Source: Isoetes taiwanensis
Taxonomy: Eukaryota; Streptophyta; Lycopodiopsida; Isoetales; Isoetaceae
Direction of reading: 5' to 3'
DNA: 64,000 nucleotides
Assembly (NCBI GenBank): GCA_021234155.1
Contig: JAJEKV010000080.1
Location: 2,244,623-2,308,622 of the forward strand
Below, in pieces: positions 31,126-44,400 of the stretch. How positions within the stretch are numbered: position 1 is the first letter of the stretch; each line of letters opens with the position of its first letter. The notes under the pieces are model-generated. The model was not told where the DNA came from and did no database searches. It was given only the letters and a program-made list of their open reading frames with translations. The position numbers and the translations under genes are program-made.

Positions 31126-31928
31126 TCGATACTTAAAACCACTTTTAGTGGCAGTAGGCAAAGGCTTGCAACTCCCACAATCTATGACACTTCAGGAGCT
31201 ACCCAACTACGGTGTCAACCTAGACTGCTTTTTCCTAGAGAAAGGCAATCTTTTTCCATGTAAGACCTTCCAACATCGAACTTCACAGCATCAGCCTCTA
31301 CACTCTCTATTCCTCTTACATCAGACTGCATGTAGTTCTTTCGAATGAAGATATAGCAGAACCACAAGATACTCTGTTTGAGTTTAAAGCTCTTGCTAGT
31401 TATCGAGACTTACAGAAGAAGGCTTGTACATCACACAAAAGAAAGGAACTAACGGACGAGGGGCACTTGAGAGCAACTCATACAAAGCATTGTTATCTAC
31501 AACACTGTTTACTAAAGATTGGCCTGAGAGAATTAAGGCTACTTCACTGCTACAGTTCAATGACATTACTAGAATAAAGGGGCTCCTTAGCTTTCAACAT
31601 TAGACCTGACAAGAGAGATGAGTTTTCTTACACAGCCACAATGTCTGTCAAACAACCTTTAAAATGATTCATGCTTTAGATGCCAAAAGCTTCATATCTT
31701 AAAGAAATGGCCAAGAACTCTGGCTTAAACAACTAATGCCACTCAGGAAGCATCTCACGAATTATGCACTTCATTGCGTTCCTTCGATGGAGGGATTCTT
31801 TAAAAAGTCTTGCGAGAAGCTGTCTAACAACCCAATGTATCACTTAAGTGATAAATTCTCTAAAGGTACAAAGTACAATACCAATCTCAATACAAAGATT
31901 TATGTATTGAGATTGACGACTGGCATGT
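31126..31928. other. Unassigned DNA upstream of the second DUF7869 relic
   Basis: Short plus-strand open frames (31148-31348, 31736-31978) have protein-like pieces such as LFEFKALASYRDLQKKACTS near 31375, in the same direction as the relic that follows. They may be its eroded N-terminal region, but no family signature is visible. Confidence 0.3.
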
Positions 31929-32766
31929 GTGCTACATTGTGCTTTGAAAGAAAAAAATTCATGTGTAACAATTACTGAAAAGCACCATATGTCTGTTTGT
32001 ACGGGCTCTGAATTAAAAGATCAAAGAAAGAATCCATACAACATGCTAAAAGTAAGCATCCTAAACTTGTTGCCCCAAATAATCTTAGGTCTTCTAACTT
32101 TTTTCTCTGCATGCACAATGAGAGAAATTCAACAAACAATGTGAGAACAAACAACTTCTGAAAAAGAAAAGTTGACTAAACACAGGAAGAAGACACAAAT
32201 TATCCACTCGGTTATGTGCCAATTGTCATTGGTGGAATGGAGCAGACAGAAACAACTCTAATCACACTTTATCAATGCGCTCAAGGATGCTTCAGAAGCA
32301 AGTTTTCTACACTTGCACATTGTTGGTGCCGTAGTTTTCAATGGGAATGTTTCTTATAGGACATTTCTGAATTATCCAAATATTCGTGCTTGATCCTATT
32401 CTCACTTCTCACTATCACAATCTGGCATAAGATTCTTTCTAGTTTGGAGCATATACCATCAGTGTTGTACCTCCATCTAGACAATACAACGAGAGAGAAT
32501 AAAAATCAAGCATTGTTTATCTAATGTCCTATACCCTTTGAGAAATGAATCTTCAAGATGGTGAAGATTGGTTCCTTCTTATTGGGCATACACATGATCA
32601 AATTGATCAAATGTTTAGTAGCTTCTCTAAACATATTGCTCGAAACAAATCTCTCAGCCTATTAGCAATGATTGAGGTAATCCAAGATTCCTACAATCCA
32701 CGTCCAGAAATGGAGTTGATGGATAAGGCTTATAACTTCAAGGAAGTGATTTTTCAAAAACACTAG
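31929..32766 (+). pseudogene. DUF7869-like pseudogene, copy B
   Basis: Eroded plus-strand relative of the gene in the DNA transposon. In order: MSVCTGSELKDQRK near 31990, matching the Cys-rich CNTCIQLKD region; VIGGMEQTET near 32230, where the first-acidic motif (HDKMDQHKT in copy A) has Gly at the Asp position; LHIVGAVVFNGNVSYRTFLN near 32310; LYLHLDNTTRENKNQALF at 32468-32526; and FLLIGHTHDQIDQMFSSFSK in the frame starting at 32545. Stops and frame changes separate all blocks. No terminal repeat like that of the transposon at 795 is found around it. Confidence 0.75.
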
Positions 32767-34380
32767 ATGGGTCACTGTGCTATTGAGCCTTTAAGAAATA
32801 CCATGTTTCAGCATCAAATCAAATTCTCACTTAATATAAAGGTGGCAAGGCCGCATTGCGAGGCAAGAAATATGCCACATCCTTATAGTGACAACTAGCA
32901 GGTGGTACTCAATTCACTCGTAGTTCTATGTTTTGGTAGAGGAAATGCCTTTCAGAAGTTTGAAAGAAATCACAAAGAATAAAAAGAAAGGAAGAGCATT
33001 TGACTCAAACACGTAATTGGATTGCATTGAAACAAGCATTCAATCATGCTCTAATTATTTTGAGGAAGCAGATACTTTATGTTGGCCTCAGTTTTTTTGC
33101 TATGCAATGTGAGTTGTTACATGCCACATCATAAGGTCAAAGACCTATTGTCTTTGACTGGCCAACTAGCAAAAGGTACAAGTCGAGATTCAAGCGAAAT
33201 GAATGCCATTGGTGCCTATCTTAGATGAGGATGATAGAATGATGTACGCTGGTCCTAGATGCACGTCGCAACAAGTTGCCGGGGTCTCCAAATCCATCTC
33301 TAAGATTCGGAAAGGATTAATGCTTGTTGCTATCCCTTTTGATGATGACGAGACTTGGAATGGTTGACTAAAGTACTAGATGTAACACAAGTCCTACGCA
33401 ACTAAAAGTGTGCTAGATTAGAACAAGTGGGGCCAATGCATTCAGTGGGAGTTATAATATGGAGATGGTAAAACCTGGAGTGGAAAAGAAAGCAAAGGCT
33501 AAATTCTAATTGTTGCTAACAAATTGCATATTGTGACTCAAAGTTGCTAAGGTTAGTACGTAGATTGAGTAACGCACCCAAAAAAATTGCCAAAGATGAT
33601 GAAGAAGATTCATTGGTGCATTGATGAAGAAGATCGTTTGAATACATGTAGTTTTGAGAGTGAGACGGAGGATACATATAGCTCTAATAGAATAGAATAG
33701 AATAGAATAGTTTTTTTAATGGTCATGGTCTGAACGAGTCAGAGGATGATATGCATCTTGATTTAACTTCAAAATGTAAGTTTGCCCAATAAGGCATATA
33801 TTTAAACAAAAAAAGCTTCAAGGGCTGAGGCATTGTCAAAGCATGTTACATTTTTGACAATTTTGTTCATAATTTTATAGAGATCTCAAAAACTTCGCAT
33901 GCAATACCTTTTTGTCACGCTAGTGCATTTTGTATTTTTTTTTGATGTTCCCCCCAAAAAAACCCCTTTTTTGAGTCTATAGGATTCTTAATATTTTCCA
34001 TACCAAAGTAGGGGGCTGAAAGCGTATCAAACATTTTTGCGCGGGAGCTAATCTCAAGAATCCTTCAAAAATAGTACCTAAAATGTCCATATTGCCATAG
34101 ACCTCCAAAACGATTTCAAAGTGCATTTGGAGAAAATTAGTGCATTTCAATTTTAACTTTATTCTTTCTTGCATAGTTAGAAGGATAATCATTCAGAGAT
34201 TGCCATAACCAAACGTATAACTTTATTTGTATAATACATGTATAATACTCAAAGAGGAATTGACTAAAACATGGGATCCATTGAAAAGAATAGAGTTACA
34301 ATAGAAAAGGAAGGCTCATATGACTACATAATGCTTTGTTTATCTTGGCGAGCACTGTTGCATCGTGCATTGGATTAAGC
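32767..34380. other. Unassigned DNA between DUF7869 relics B and C
   Basis: The first part may hold the decayed C-terminal region of copy B. An AATAG pentanucleotide run lies at 33686-33710. No other coding or structural feature is supported. Confidence 0.4.
33686..33710. repeat. (AATAG)5 microsatellite
   Basis: Five perfect AATAG units followed by a short T run. Confidence 0.95.
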
Positions 34381-34600
34381 TCTTACAATCATTCATGATA
34401 AAATGGACCAGAATAAAACTATGGTGCTTAAGTTTGAGAAGTTAGCCAAGTCAGTATGGAGAGAGGAGATCTATAGGTAGCTTTGATGCATAGTCATGGG
34501 TTAGGAGCAATAGGCCAGTTTTGGGTTGGGCTTTGGTAGGATGACTCTAACTTCCACACTGGGGGCAGGTTTGTTAAGTTTCATACTTTTCGTATTTTGT
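34381..34600 (+). pseudogene. DUF7869-like pseudogene, copy C (fragment)
   Basis: The plus strand reads LTIIHDKMDQNKTMVLKFEK, closely matching IIHDKMDQHKTFLPKL of copy A. After a frame change it reads LMHSHGLGAIGQFWVGLW and DDSNFHTGG, matching HGHGTGTYGHFVLDLWRDDPNFH. The rest is not recognisable; after 34600 the sequence is AT-rich. The close agreement with copy A suggests the same family. Confidence 0.75.
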
Positions 34601-37296
34601 TTTCTGAATTTGATTTCTATGCATCATTTAAAGAGGAATGGAAGGCACTATGAACGGAAATGACTATTGGAATGGATGAAGATATCGCCGTCAACACTGA
34701 AAAAGAAAAAAATAAAGACATAAGGATTGTGTCTGATTGGCATGTGCTAGTTAAGATAGTTTTTTTTTTGACAATTTATTGTTCCCTTGTTTCTTTATTT
34801 ATTCATTTATTTATTTATTGTCACTGCACTTCGTGTCCATCAAAGAAAATAAAACAATGATTTATCAACAAAGGTTTCACTTCTACAGCAAGTTTTCGTA
34901 GCCATCCCATATAAAAACTAATAGCTCATTTCTAGATTTTAGATATTCATAAAGATGTTCTGATCCCATGGAGTCCAATAGATTTGACAGAGAGCACATT
35001 ATATGGCGATCTCAGACATACCAAAGGTCGGTTAATTCAATCAAAGCATGGTCTTCATCCTCCACTTGTGTTTCAAAACAACATGGGCGTAAATGCAGCT
35101 TCCCTTTGGGATCCTTTGCTCGTCTTTCACACACATGCTAAGAATGAGAACTAAGTTTGAATTTCTCGCAGAATTGGATTGCCGCTTTTTTCCGGGCGGC
35201 TCCATCTTTAGGTAGGTTTACTTTCATATACTACTATAACATTAACTTTGTCTAGAAATTTCTTATCCCAATATCGCTGACAATAAGCACTTGGTAATGC
35301 CCGCTACCACATATGCACGCAAATCTAAGACCAGATCTAGGGAGATCATCAAGATCCATACCCCAAAAGCTGCCCAATCCACAAGCAGTGAGTATACCAC
35401 CGCATGATGCCGTGTTTGGGATTCTCATCGTGTCCTCGCTAAGTATCCCATTATCACCATGCTCCGCACTCGCAGTAGGGAAGAGTTTGAAACAACGTGC
35501 CACCTCCGCCGATACTTGATGCCGAAAGTAACCGGACCACACGGCTTTAATTTAAATTCAGCAAATGTTCCTAAGATGAATAAAGTGATCTTCGAGGAAA
35601 TACCTGGACATTGCTCAGACAATCAACTATCCGGGTGGAGCAAAATATACCATTGCAACATAGACTACAAACTGGCCCTAATTTCCAGCCACATATACCG
35701 CTTAAAACTACATGTTTTTACCACTTTTATCTGCTGGAGCATACAGCATGCACATAGCAAGCAATGCCACCAAAACCTCCTTCCCATACCTTTATATCCT
35801 ATAATCGATTCAATTAATGTAACCCGCACTTTCCTCTAATCTACTCGTTTCATGTTCCAAGTTTCCAAGCACAACAACCTATAGCTTCCAAAAGGATGCA
35901 ATTAGACTTGTTTCTCACTAAAACTGGCATCCACCATACACTTGAGGGGTCCCTGGAATTCTATTCGACAATCTTAGCTTGATCTCCATTTTCTCTTTAC
36001 CCATAACTTGCCTCCTTGATGCTTTCTTTGTTTTTATATGCTTTGCATCTTCTGCACTTATCCTACCTTCTCGTTGTCGGCTTTTCAAGATGAGATCATC
36101 AAGCTAAACCGTGACAGTCGGCCTTTTAAGCTACCGTTAAACATGACTCATTCCCGCGTTGCACACTTTTGAAACTTAATGATAATTGGTCTTGGTTTAC
36201 TCTTGTTTCTTTTCCCACAATTAAAACAACCAACAAAATCAGATCATGTAAATGTATTTCATATTTCTTCAAAGAAATCACCATTGCTTTTGTCACATTA
36301 GAAAGACTCCTCAAAACTTAATATTTGATCGCTTGTCGGTATGGGCTTGTTCTCTCTCATAACATTACTAACACGTACCTTTCCATATTCGCCAGCGACC
36401 TTTTTCTATCGCCCGTTCGTCCCTTTACATCTCGCTTTCATGTTCAATTTTCTATCCGCTTCTACATGGTTGTCTAATCGTTCTTTTCTTATAATTCTGA
36501 TTCACCGGCATCGTAAACAAGTCATTTTACATTTTCGGTTTTCAATCGCTCCTGTGCCTTTTCTTTCACAAATTTTAATTTAGTACATTAATAACTAAGT
36601 TTTTTGTTTTGGCATTGAAGCTTTTCATGTCTTGAGCTTAACCGCGACATCCTCGCGATCCCATCGTGGATTAACTGGCAGTTAGCAGATTGATTTTCTT
36701 CAACCGTTTTCTCTGCTCTATCACGACCGGGCCAGCTAAAGCGTAAATCAAGCATTTAATTGTCGCTCTTGTTATTTGTAAGGAAATTCTTTAATGTTTA
36801 GATATTTCAAATTGTCCTGCATGAAACCATAAAACATTTGCAAATAAATAAAAGCTTGAACTGCATATAATAAAAAAGAGAAGGATGTGGGATTGCTACC
36901 AATCAGAAGTTCGAGAAGGCCAATAAACCACAATAATGAAGAGGATAAAAGGGATAAAAAAAAGAAAAACAGGAAGGATAGAAGGCATGGTTCTTCTTTA
37001 TTCTTTTGTTAGTCCGCCTTATAGTTGATGTGCAATTAACAAATAAACAAATAAACATTTTCTAGGTGTGTGTGATATAAACTGTGGGCTTATGGGTTAT
37101 CTCGCATGTTTGTTCACCCTCGCTTCAACATATATACACACTTATTGCATTTGTAACTCAGCTATGATCCCTATGCTCCTATTCTGGCATCTGAAATTAA
37201 CCACATTCTTTAGAATTAAAGAGTTTTTTTTTTTTTGAAAACTATCGGTTAGTATCTGGAGAGGGGGGGGCAAACAAATGGGAATAGACAAGGACC
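34601..37296. other. Unassigned degenerate DNA
   Basis: Short open frames only. Between 34900 and 35150 there is protein-like text on the plus strand (DVLIPWSPIDLTESTLYGDL) that I cannot place. The stretch from 35840 to 37296 shows nothing I can support. Confidence 0.4.
35252..35542 (-). pseudogene. Possible RNase H-like fragment
   Basis: A 96-codon minus frame reads IPNTASCGGILTACGLGSFW and later CGSGHYQVLIVSDIG. This faintly resembles LINE-type RNase H (GPAGCGGI, VLIESDS). The catalytic Asp and Glu are not clearly present, so this is a weak call. Confidence 0.22.
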
Positions 37297-37912
37297 TTGA
37301 AAACAGGAGAAAAAATGACAGTGGCGAGAAGATGGAGAGAACGGCCTGATGATGCAGAGAGCAAGAGCACAAATAATACTAGACGAGTTAAATGTTCTCC
37401 AAAAAGAGGTTCTCAGAAAATTCAAGAAGAAATGCAGATCGGAGTTCGTAGATTATGTGAGGAGATTAACGGAAGTAGGAGCCCTATGGATAGAATAGAG
37501 AAAGAAGAGGATGCCATGGGGAAAGATGAGCTGTTAGACTATTTATATAAGCTCAAAAAGGACTTCACAAATTAATCGTAAGATTTGGGCATGTTACTTA
37601 GATGTTTGGCAAGAGACATCCCGATTTCACACCTAAGACGGCTTGATGTGGCATGATGTTCCCTGATAAGGATTCTTCAATTTGGGTACTTATGATAACT
37701 TTTTAGCTGCCGCCGCCTCTATGTTCCATATTTTGAATCTCGTCCTCTACTTAAAACTTTTTAAAAAACTTGGTCTTGACCATAGTTATTATATTAGTAT
37801 AATAAGTTTTACATTTTCGACATATGCTTTGCTTCTATAAGCAAAGCTAACTCGGTGCATTTCATAAATGAAATATAAAACCAACCCGCCCCAAAAAAAA
37901 AAAATGATGCGG
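37297..37912 (+). other. Unrecognised open frame and possible retroposon tail
   Basis: A plus frame of 92 codons at 37297-37575 is rich in Arg, Lys and Glu (DRIEKEEDAMGKDELLDYLY) and may be a helical segment. The sequence ends at about 37911 in ATGAAATATAAAACC plus C4 and A12, which looks like the 3' end of a LINE or SINE with a short poly(A). No RT motif is visible. Confidence 0.3.
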
Positions 37913-39971
37913 TTATTAGAGTATTTCTAAAGAAGACCCCATGAGTGGTGGAAATGATCGTAAATCTCAATTTTACCACTAACTATCCACCGTTTTTCCG
38001 CCAGCCAGAGATGTTACTACGTGGTAAATTTTTTAATCGATAAAGTCAAAAACTAGATGTGTTGGTACGTTTGGGAACAAATTAGATTACACGCTGACAC
38101 TGGAAGTGATGGTCGAGGAGAACGAAAGAAGAAATCTGAGGGAAAGGTGAAGTTTAATTTAGTTTACTTCAGAAAATGACCAACAAAAGTTCTATCAGTT
38201 TGAAAATTTATGAATGATAAGTTTTTGGTAAAACCACAAGCATTTGTCTGACGAATCGAGGTGTAGTAACTATCAAACATAAGACAATATATATTGTTTG
38301 AATTTTTTAGATCATGCAGCCTTGAGAAATGTTAGGTATAATTATAGTGCATGGCCCGCCTGGTTTCACCCGGTGAAAGTTAAAATGCAAACCCAATGAA
38401 CCAATCTGACTAACAATTATACAAACTGTTATGGTAGCCGGCCGCTGCTCTGCCCAAGTAACAATTTGAGAAGTGGTTGCTCTGTTACCAAAGATCTTGT
38501 ATACGAAACCTGCACTTGGAGGACTGGTGGTGAGCAACCATTGACAATGCACTTGCATTCCCTCACCAATACGTACTGCCATACAACAATTTGGGCATCC
38601 CTACCGCAACCATTGGCATTGCAAGGCCTAGGGAAGAATCTCTATGCTGAGGATTAAAGACTGACAGTCCAGCAACATCAAGAAGGCATGTCACATGTAC
38701 GATGTACAATGTTGTGTACTTTTTTATATGTAGAGTATAGACCAATTTCTTTGACCAATCGAGTATGTATCAAGGTGTGAAGTAAACTCTGAGTACTGAA
38801 ATTCCCCACCATATGCTTTGAGTTCAGATATTCAATGATGCTATAAAAAATATTTGAAGGCTAGAAGCACATGGGGAATGTAGATTTTCCATCACCAAAC
38901 CTACATGCACCTAATAGGTTTATTAAAACTTAGTTCAATAAGGATACTTAATTCAATTTTGAATCATGAACACAAAGCAATGGCATGAGATGTGAGACCA
39001 ACTCAACGGCACAAAACCTTGTGGTAAATCACTACATTAAAACCACGCAAGTTCATTAGCCCATTTGCCCTTAACAAATTTCAAATTGCCTTTGTGGTTT
39101 GAGGAAATAAATAAGAGTACATCATAGGTATTGTATTTGAAGTTGTTGTAATGAATGCTTTAGCGAAGTCAAATAATCTTACATTGACATTTATAAAAAA
39201 GACCTTATTAAAAAATATATCCGAACTATAAGTTATAGACACAATCGATTTTGCTACCGAAACCAGTATGTAAATTTTTGAAGATTCAATCTAGAAGTTT
39301 ATCACCCTTTATGCCACAACATTGACCCTCAAAAATGTGTACGAAATTCCTTTGAAAGACATTATTTTGAAAGTGCTGACACAAATTCAAGAACATGAAA
39401 AATTCATAAAAAGGCGACAAAAGACATGGAAAAGCTTGTGCCACAGAAGTTAGCCTACTTCACTTTTGTAAATTCAAATGTAAGGACATTAATGATTGGC
39501 AATAAATTGTTGTCTAAACTTGCGTAGTTCCTCGCTGTGATTAAAAGATAAAAAGGATACTGCTTAATGGTTTCCGGCTCATGACATCACGCTTTTGAGA
39601 CAATGTAATAATGAGTTCATCCTTTAAAAATATCTTGCACAAAAAACTCGTGGCTTTTGTGTCTTGACCTGCACTTCTATGCAAGAAATAGTGTGTGAAT
39701 GTTCAAACGTATCGCCTTTCTTCTAGAAGGGTAGTTCTAGATTTATTGTCTTTGAATTCAATTCAATCCAATAGCACTTCAAGAATAAGTTCACAATGCA
39801 AGTATACACTATCATTAACATAGCACTTGTAACATGGAATCATGCATCTTTGGATGGCTTCTGCAATGGTCTTTGCATGCAACTTTCACATCAAATGAGA
39901 ATCAAGACATGTAAAAATGCACGAGCAAGTCGACACTTTATCCATTTCCATAATCATAGCAAAATTGAATA

Positions 39972-40330
39972 CTTTGTCTTAAGAAAACTGGTGCCAGCAT
40001 CGCTATAATTTTGCCTTGGATCGCTTGGAGCCACAATGCCTTATGTTTGAGGACCTTCAAGTGACACGTTGAACACCACATTATCTCAAATACCATTATC
40101 ATACATGTTCTCGGGATTTCACGCACAACCTAAGCAGAAGCATGCTAATCAAACAAACACATACTTGGATACTTTGTCTTAAGAAAAATCGGTGGCCGCA
40201 TCAAGCAGGACTTCGCCTTGATCAGGGTTGAGCTAATAATGCCATATGTGTTTGAGGACCTTCGTGGACACCTTGAACAACATTATCTTCAAATACCAAA
40301 TACTGTCAATTGAAATTTCTCTCAGAACAT
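39972..40330 (+). repeat. Direct duplication, period about 199 bp
   Basis: ACTTTGTCTTAAGAAAA and following text (GGTG-C-GCATC, TTTGAGGACCTTC, TTGAACA-CA-ATTATCT, AAATACCA) recur about 199 bases apart with small indels. Confidence 0.8.
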
Positions 40331-41335
40331 TATGCATGTATTATTCATCAAAGAGAGAGAACTACAACTTAACAAACACAGATTTTAAGCACAACCTAAG
40401 AAGTATGTCAGCCAAATAAACTTTCATTACATTGAAAACAACTTTACACCACGTTATCAAATTTTTGGTCAACGACTGCGATGTCTCAGACAATTCTCAA
40501 GATACACCTAGTGTTCCAATCATGACTATTGCTTTGTACTGCCAATGAGGCAAAATTGCCAGTGGGATGGAAGACAATGAGATGAAACAGCAAATATAAA
40601 TAATAATCGAAAACAATGTATTGAAGCCTTCACGGTTTTACCTCCGTGATTCTAAAGCAACACCATATCATGAGGCATGTCTAAAGTAAGGACTTCATCC
40701 CGCCATTCAAGTTGACACATTTAGAATAACAGACGTACCAGCACCGTGAGCTTAACATAGACCATTTTGACATCTAAATTGTTCTAGATAATACAAACCC
40801 TATCCCATTCCAACTAACTTGTACGAGAAAGAGAATCCTAAGGATAATCTACATTCTCCTCGGATAGCCTATTTTGGGTATTGACTCGATAGACATATTC
40901 TTTCAATTTTGCAAAAGTACAATGATAAGAGCACGATTTTAAGTAATGATTCAATGGCTGCTAAATAAATTTGAACCAAAGTGTTGCAAAAATCGCTATC
41001 AAGGTGTAAAGGCGTATTCCCACCAAATTAGTTTTGGATTGAGTAATTCATGGTCTAAGGCTCCTTGCGTAATTGAGCCATTGCAAATATCGCTTTGGAT
41101 CTTGCAACATGCAGTGACTTTATAGAGCATGCCGAAGGATCATCTAAGAGCTTTCAAAGATCTCGGTATGCGATATTGGAAGGGACTATGACTTGAACAA
41201 AAAGAGTAACTCTGCATAAACTTTCTAGAATCGAGAACCTATTGCTATACGTGATGAGGCGATGGATGCTTCGGAACAATGAACATCTATAACAAAATAA
41301 CTGGACACACCCTTTGTGCTTCCAAAACACAACCA

Positions 41336-41461
41336 ATCATTTAAAAATATAATTTACCAAGTAGAGCATACAGAAATGAAAACGCATGTGCCTAGTACGC
41401 ACATCATTTAAAAATATCATCTACCAAGTAGAGTATACGTAAATGAAAACGCATGTACTAG
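41336..41461 (+). repeat. Tandem duplication, period 67 bp
   Basis: ATCATTTAAAAATAT at 41336 recurs at 41403, followed in both copies by ACCAAGTAGAG-ATAC and AAATGAAAACGCATGT. Confidence 0.9.
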
Positions 41462-44400
41462 GGTTTAGAACTCCACAAGATCTTTGAGCCCCTTCTCCTG
41501 AAGGCGTAGTCAACTCTCATTCGAGCCCCACCATCTATCATGAAGAATTCCTAAATCCAAGCAATTTCTAGGGCAAAGAATGTCTTAAGGCAAAGCATTA
41601 GTCTAGGGTTTCATCCTCACTCTAGAATCCTAGTATCAAAGAGGACATTTTCTTAAGGAATAACATTAAAGCTTTGCCATTTTAGTGGATCTATAAGCAA
41701 AAATTCAGCACATGATGTCCCCTAATAGGCACTTCCTCCTCGAAAATAATGGTGAAAAAATGTTGCTACTTGGATATATGACCTAGGTATTTAGCAAACG
41801 CCTATACGTACTATCATTTCCAATGATAAAACCAGATGCTTCAATCGTGACCGTGAAATGGCAAACTATCACTAAAAGGTCCGTAAGAACTAATTATCCT
41901 CAAAGACCGGTACATACCTTTTGGTCGCATTAATGCTCTTTTCAAGATGAGAGTAATGAATCCCCTATGCTTGGACTAAGATGAGACGTAATGCTTCAAA
42001 GCATGTGAAATCTAGGAAATCTATAGGTTCATGGTGGCGCTACATAAAAAGCAACGCAATGATAAACCATCCGCATCCGCTGGCAAACCCCAAACACAAC
42101 AAATAGGTACCACTTAGAACGCAATGCATCTAAAGAAATTACAACAAAGCCGTAGTATGCTGATAACCATAAGTCGCCAACAATTACAAATCAAAGAAAT
42201 TACCTGATTTAGATAACTTTGTCACTCGGGCTTACGCAAAGATCCTATATCTACAAAGTGTTTCTATGAAACCTATAAATGCCAAAGATGAAAAACCGGC
42301 TCAATAAAGAATATAGGTAACATGTATGCCACAACAATCCTTGATCCTTGTTAAGAAACCAAGACTAAAGATAGGCTTACTCGGGCTTAATAACTAAAAA
42401 AGAGGAAGGTACCCACTTTATTCTTATTTAACAAAGATATCTATGATATAAATTACAAAAACAATCATTCTAAAGTAGAGCTAGACGGTAATGCTTGAAA
42501 ATATAAACGCCAATGATGAATTTTGAGAAAACACTGATTGGGACCACTTCTTGTATCTAGATGATTATCAATGATATGAAATGGACACAGTACTCATATC
42601 AAATATATGTGATAGAAATTTACATGGTCAAAGATCCATGTGCAATCAAATAGGTGTCCAACATGTAGGTCTTTCATTTGAAGTGCTTACTTCCATTCTC
42701 AAGATGTAATCCATCTTGCATACGTAAGATCCCACGTGCATGAAATTTTCAAACATTTCAACTCTAAAACCATGACCAAGGACCCATTTTGCTTCTGTAC
42801 TTAAAGCACAATGCTCAAATACTTGGAGAATGACTAATGATGCCTATGGTGCAAACCCCAATTGGAGAAGCCACCTAAAGCAATCAAAGTGAATGCCACA
42901 ATCAAATCATCAAACCCAAAGGAAAAGAACCAAAGGATAGGATGAAGGGAAATTTTACTGTGATTACTCAAACACATCAACATTTATGATCTAAAGATTG
43001 CAATCGCCATTATATAAAGATGGAAGTACTTGTAGCAAAGATCGATATGCCCGCTAGAAACATAGCTGTAATTCGATGGTCTAAGCAATAACAAATGGAC
43101 TAAACATACTTTGCATATAACTCCATTGAAGCAAATCCTCATCTACTCATGTATGCCATATATTCTATAACTAAACTTTGTCTAAGATCCTGGCGACACT
43201 TTTCCCTTCACTTATTCGTGGTGCATAGTCACCTAATCAGAAGTTAAAAGGCAAAGTAAAGCCGTATGGAGTAATTTATATAACTAAACTAAAGGAAGAA
43301 ACTGTCAAATTGAATGAACAAAATATGGCAATCATGGTAGAATATGGCCGGGCCGTGAGCATGCTATTACACTAAGCATTCACTTGAATAGTGAACTTGA
43401 AGAATTTTATGGCTAGTTGGAAAATGGTGGCCAACGCATCGGGTAATGATTTTGTCCTTCAATAGACTGAGCCAAGAAAGCATTTGTCTTTTGAGCATGC
43501 TCCTCTGAACAAAGACGCGATACGTAATCAACATCGAAAGTGGAAAAGGTCGAAAAGAAGTACCCCATGTAATAAAAGAATAGCATAACTGGTCTCTTTA
43601 AAACTGGCCCATTGAGCTCTCAGACTCTGTAAAATGCAGGTACAGGGACGATTATAAGCTTAAAAAATCAGCAATAGATCTTTAGGAGCCCACCGTTCAT
43701 GGTCTATTCTAAAAGAGCTAGAGGGTCCTCCAAACACATTGAAGCAAGAAAAAAACGATTAGGGCATTCCCCCGCAAAAACCCGGTTTTGGATGCTAGAA
43801 AACCCATGCATCTCCTTTCACACCTCGCTAATAAGATAGCGTTCTTGCAATCCCATTCCAAAGGGACCCACATGCAGACAGGCTCCCAATCATACCTAAG
43901 GTCACTTTGTGGCTTCACAGAGGTGCCCAATCATTTGTAATGATGGGGATGAATTACATCGCCTTTTCCCATCACTTCAAATTCATTATGGGTTAACCCC
44001 ATCTCTTGAATATCTCTGACCCACGCATAATAAAACCACTTCACCTTTGTAAACCATACCATAGCCTCCCCGGACTAAGTATTTGTTCATGTTCAATTTC
44101 CAAATATTATGGATCCAGATTACCCCCTTTCATTTCCTCAAATTATAAGTGCTCGTAGACAGAATGTGAGTTGTCACAAAAATCTAAACATCTTTGGCTT
44201 GGGAACACTTGCATGAACCGTATATCCAAGCTCTTTCCTTAGAACCTTGGGCATCTGTACCTATCTTCAAAGGTCACATTTGGAATGTCTTCTTCAAGAA
44301 TATTCTGAAAAGCACTTCACATGCTTGTCCCATCACTCTAAATTTGAAATCCTCCCATAACTTTCATTGATGGCAAAAGCATCCGCTCAGCATCCCGCAC

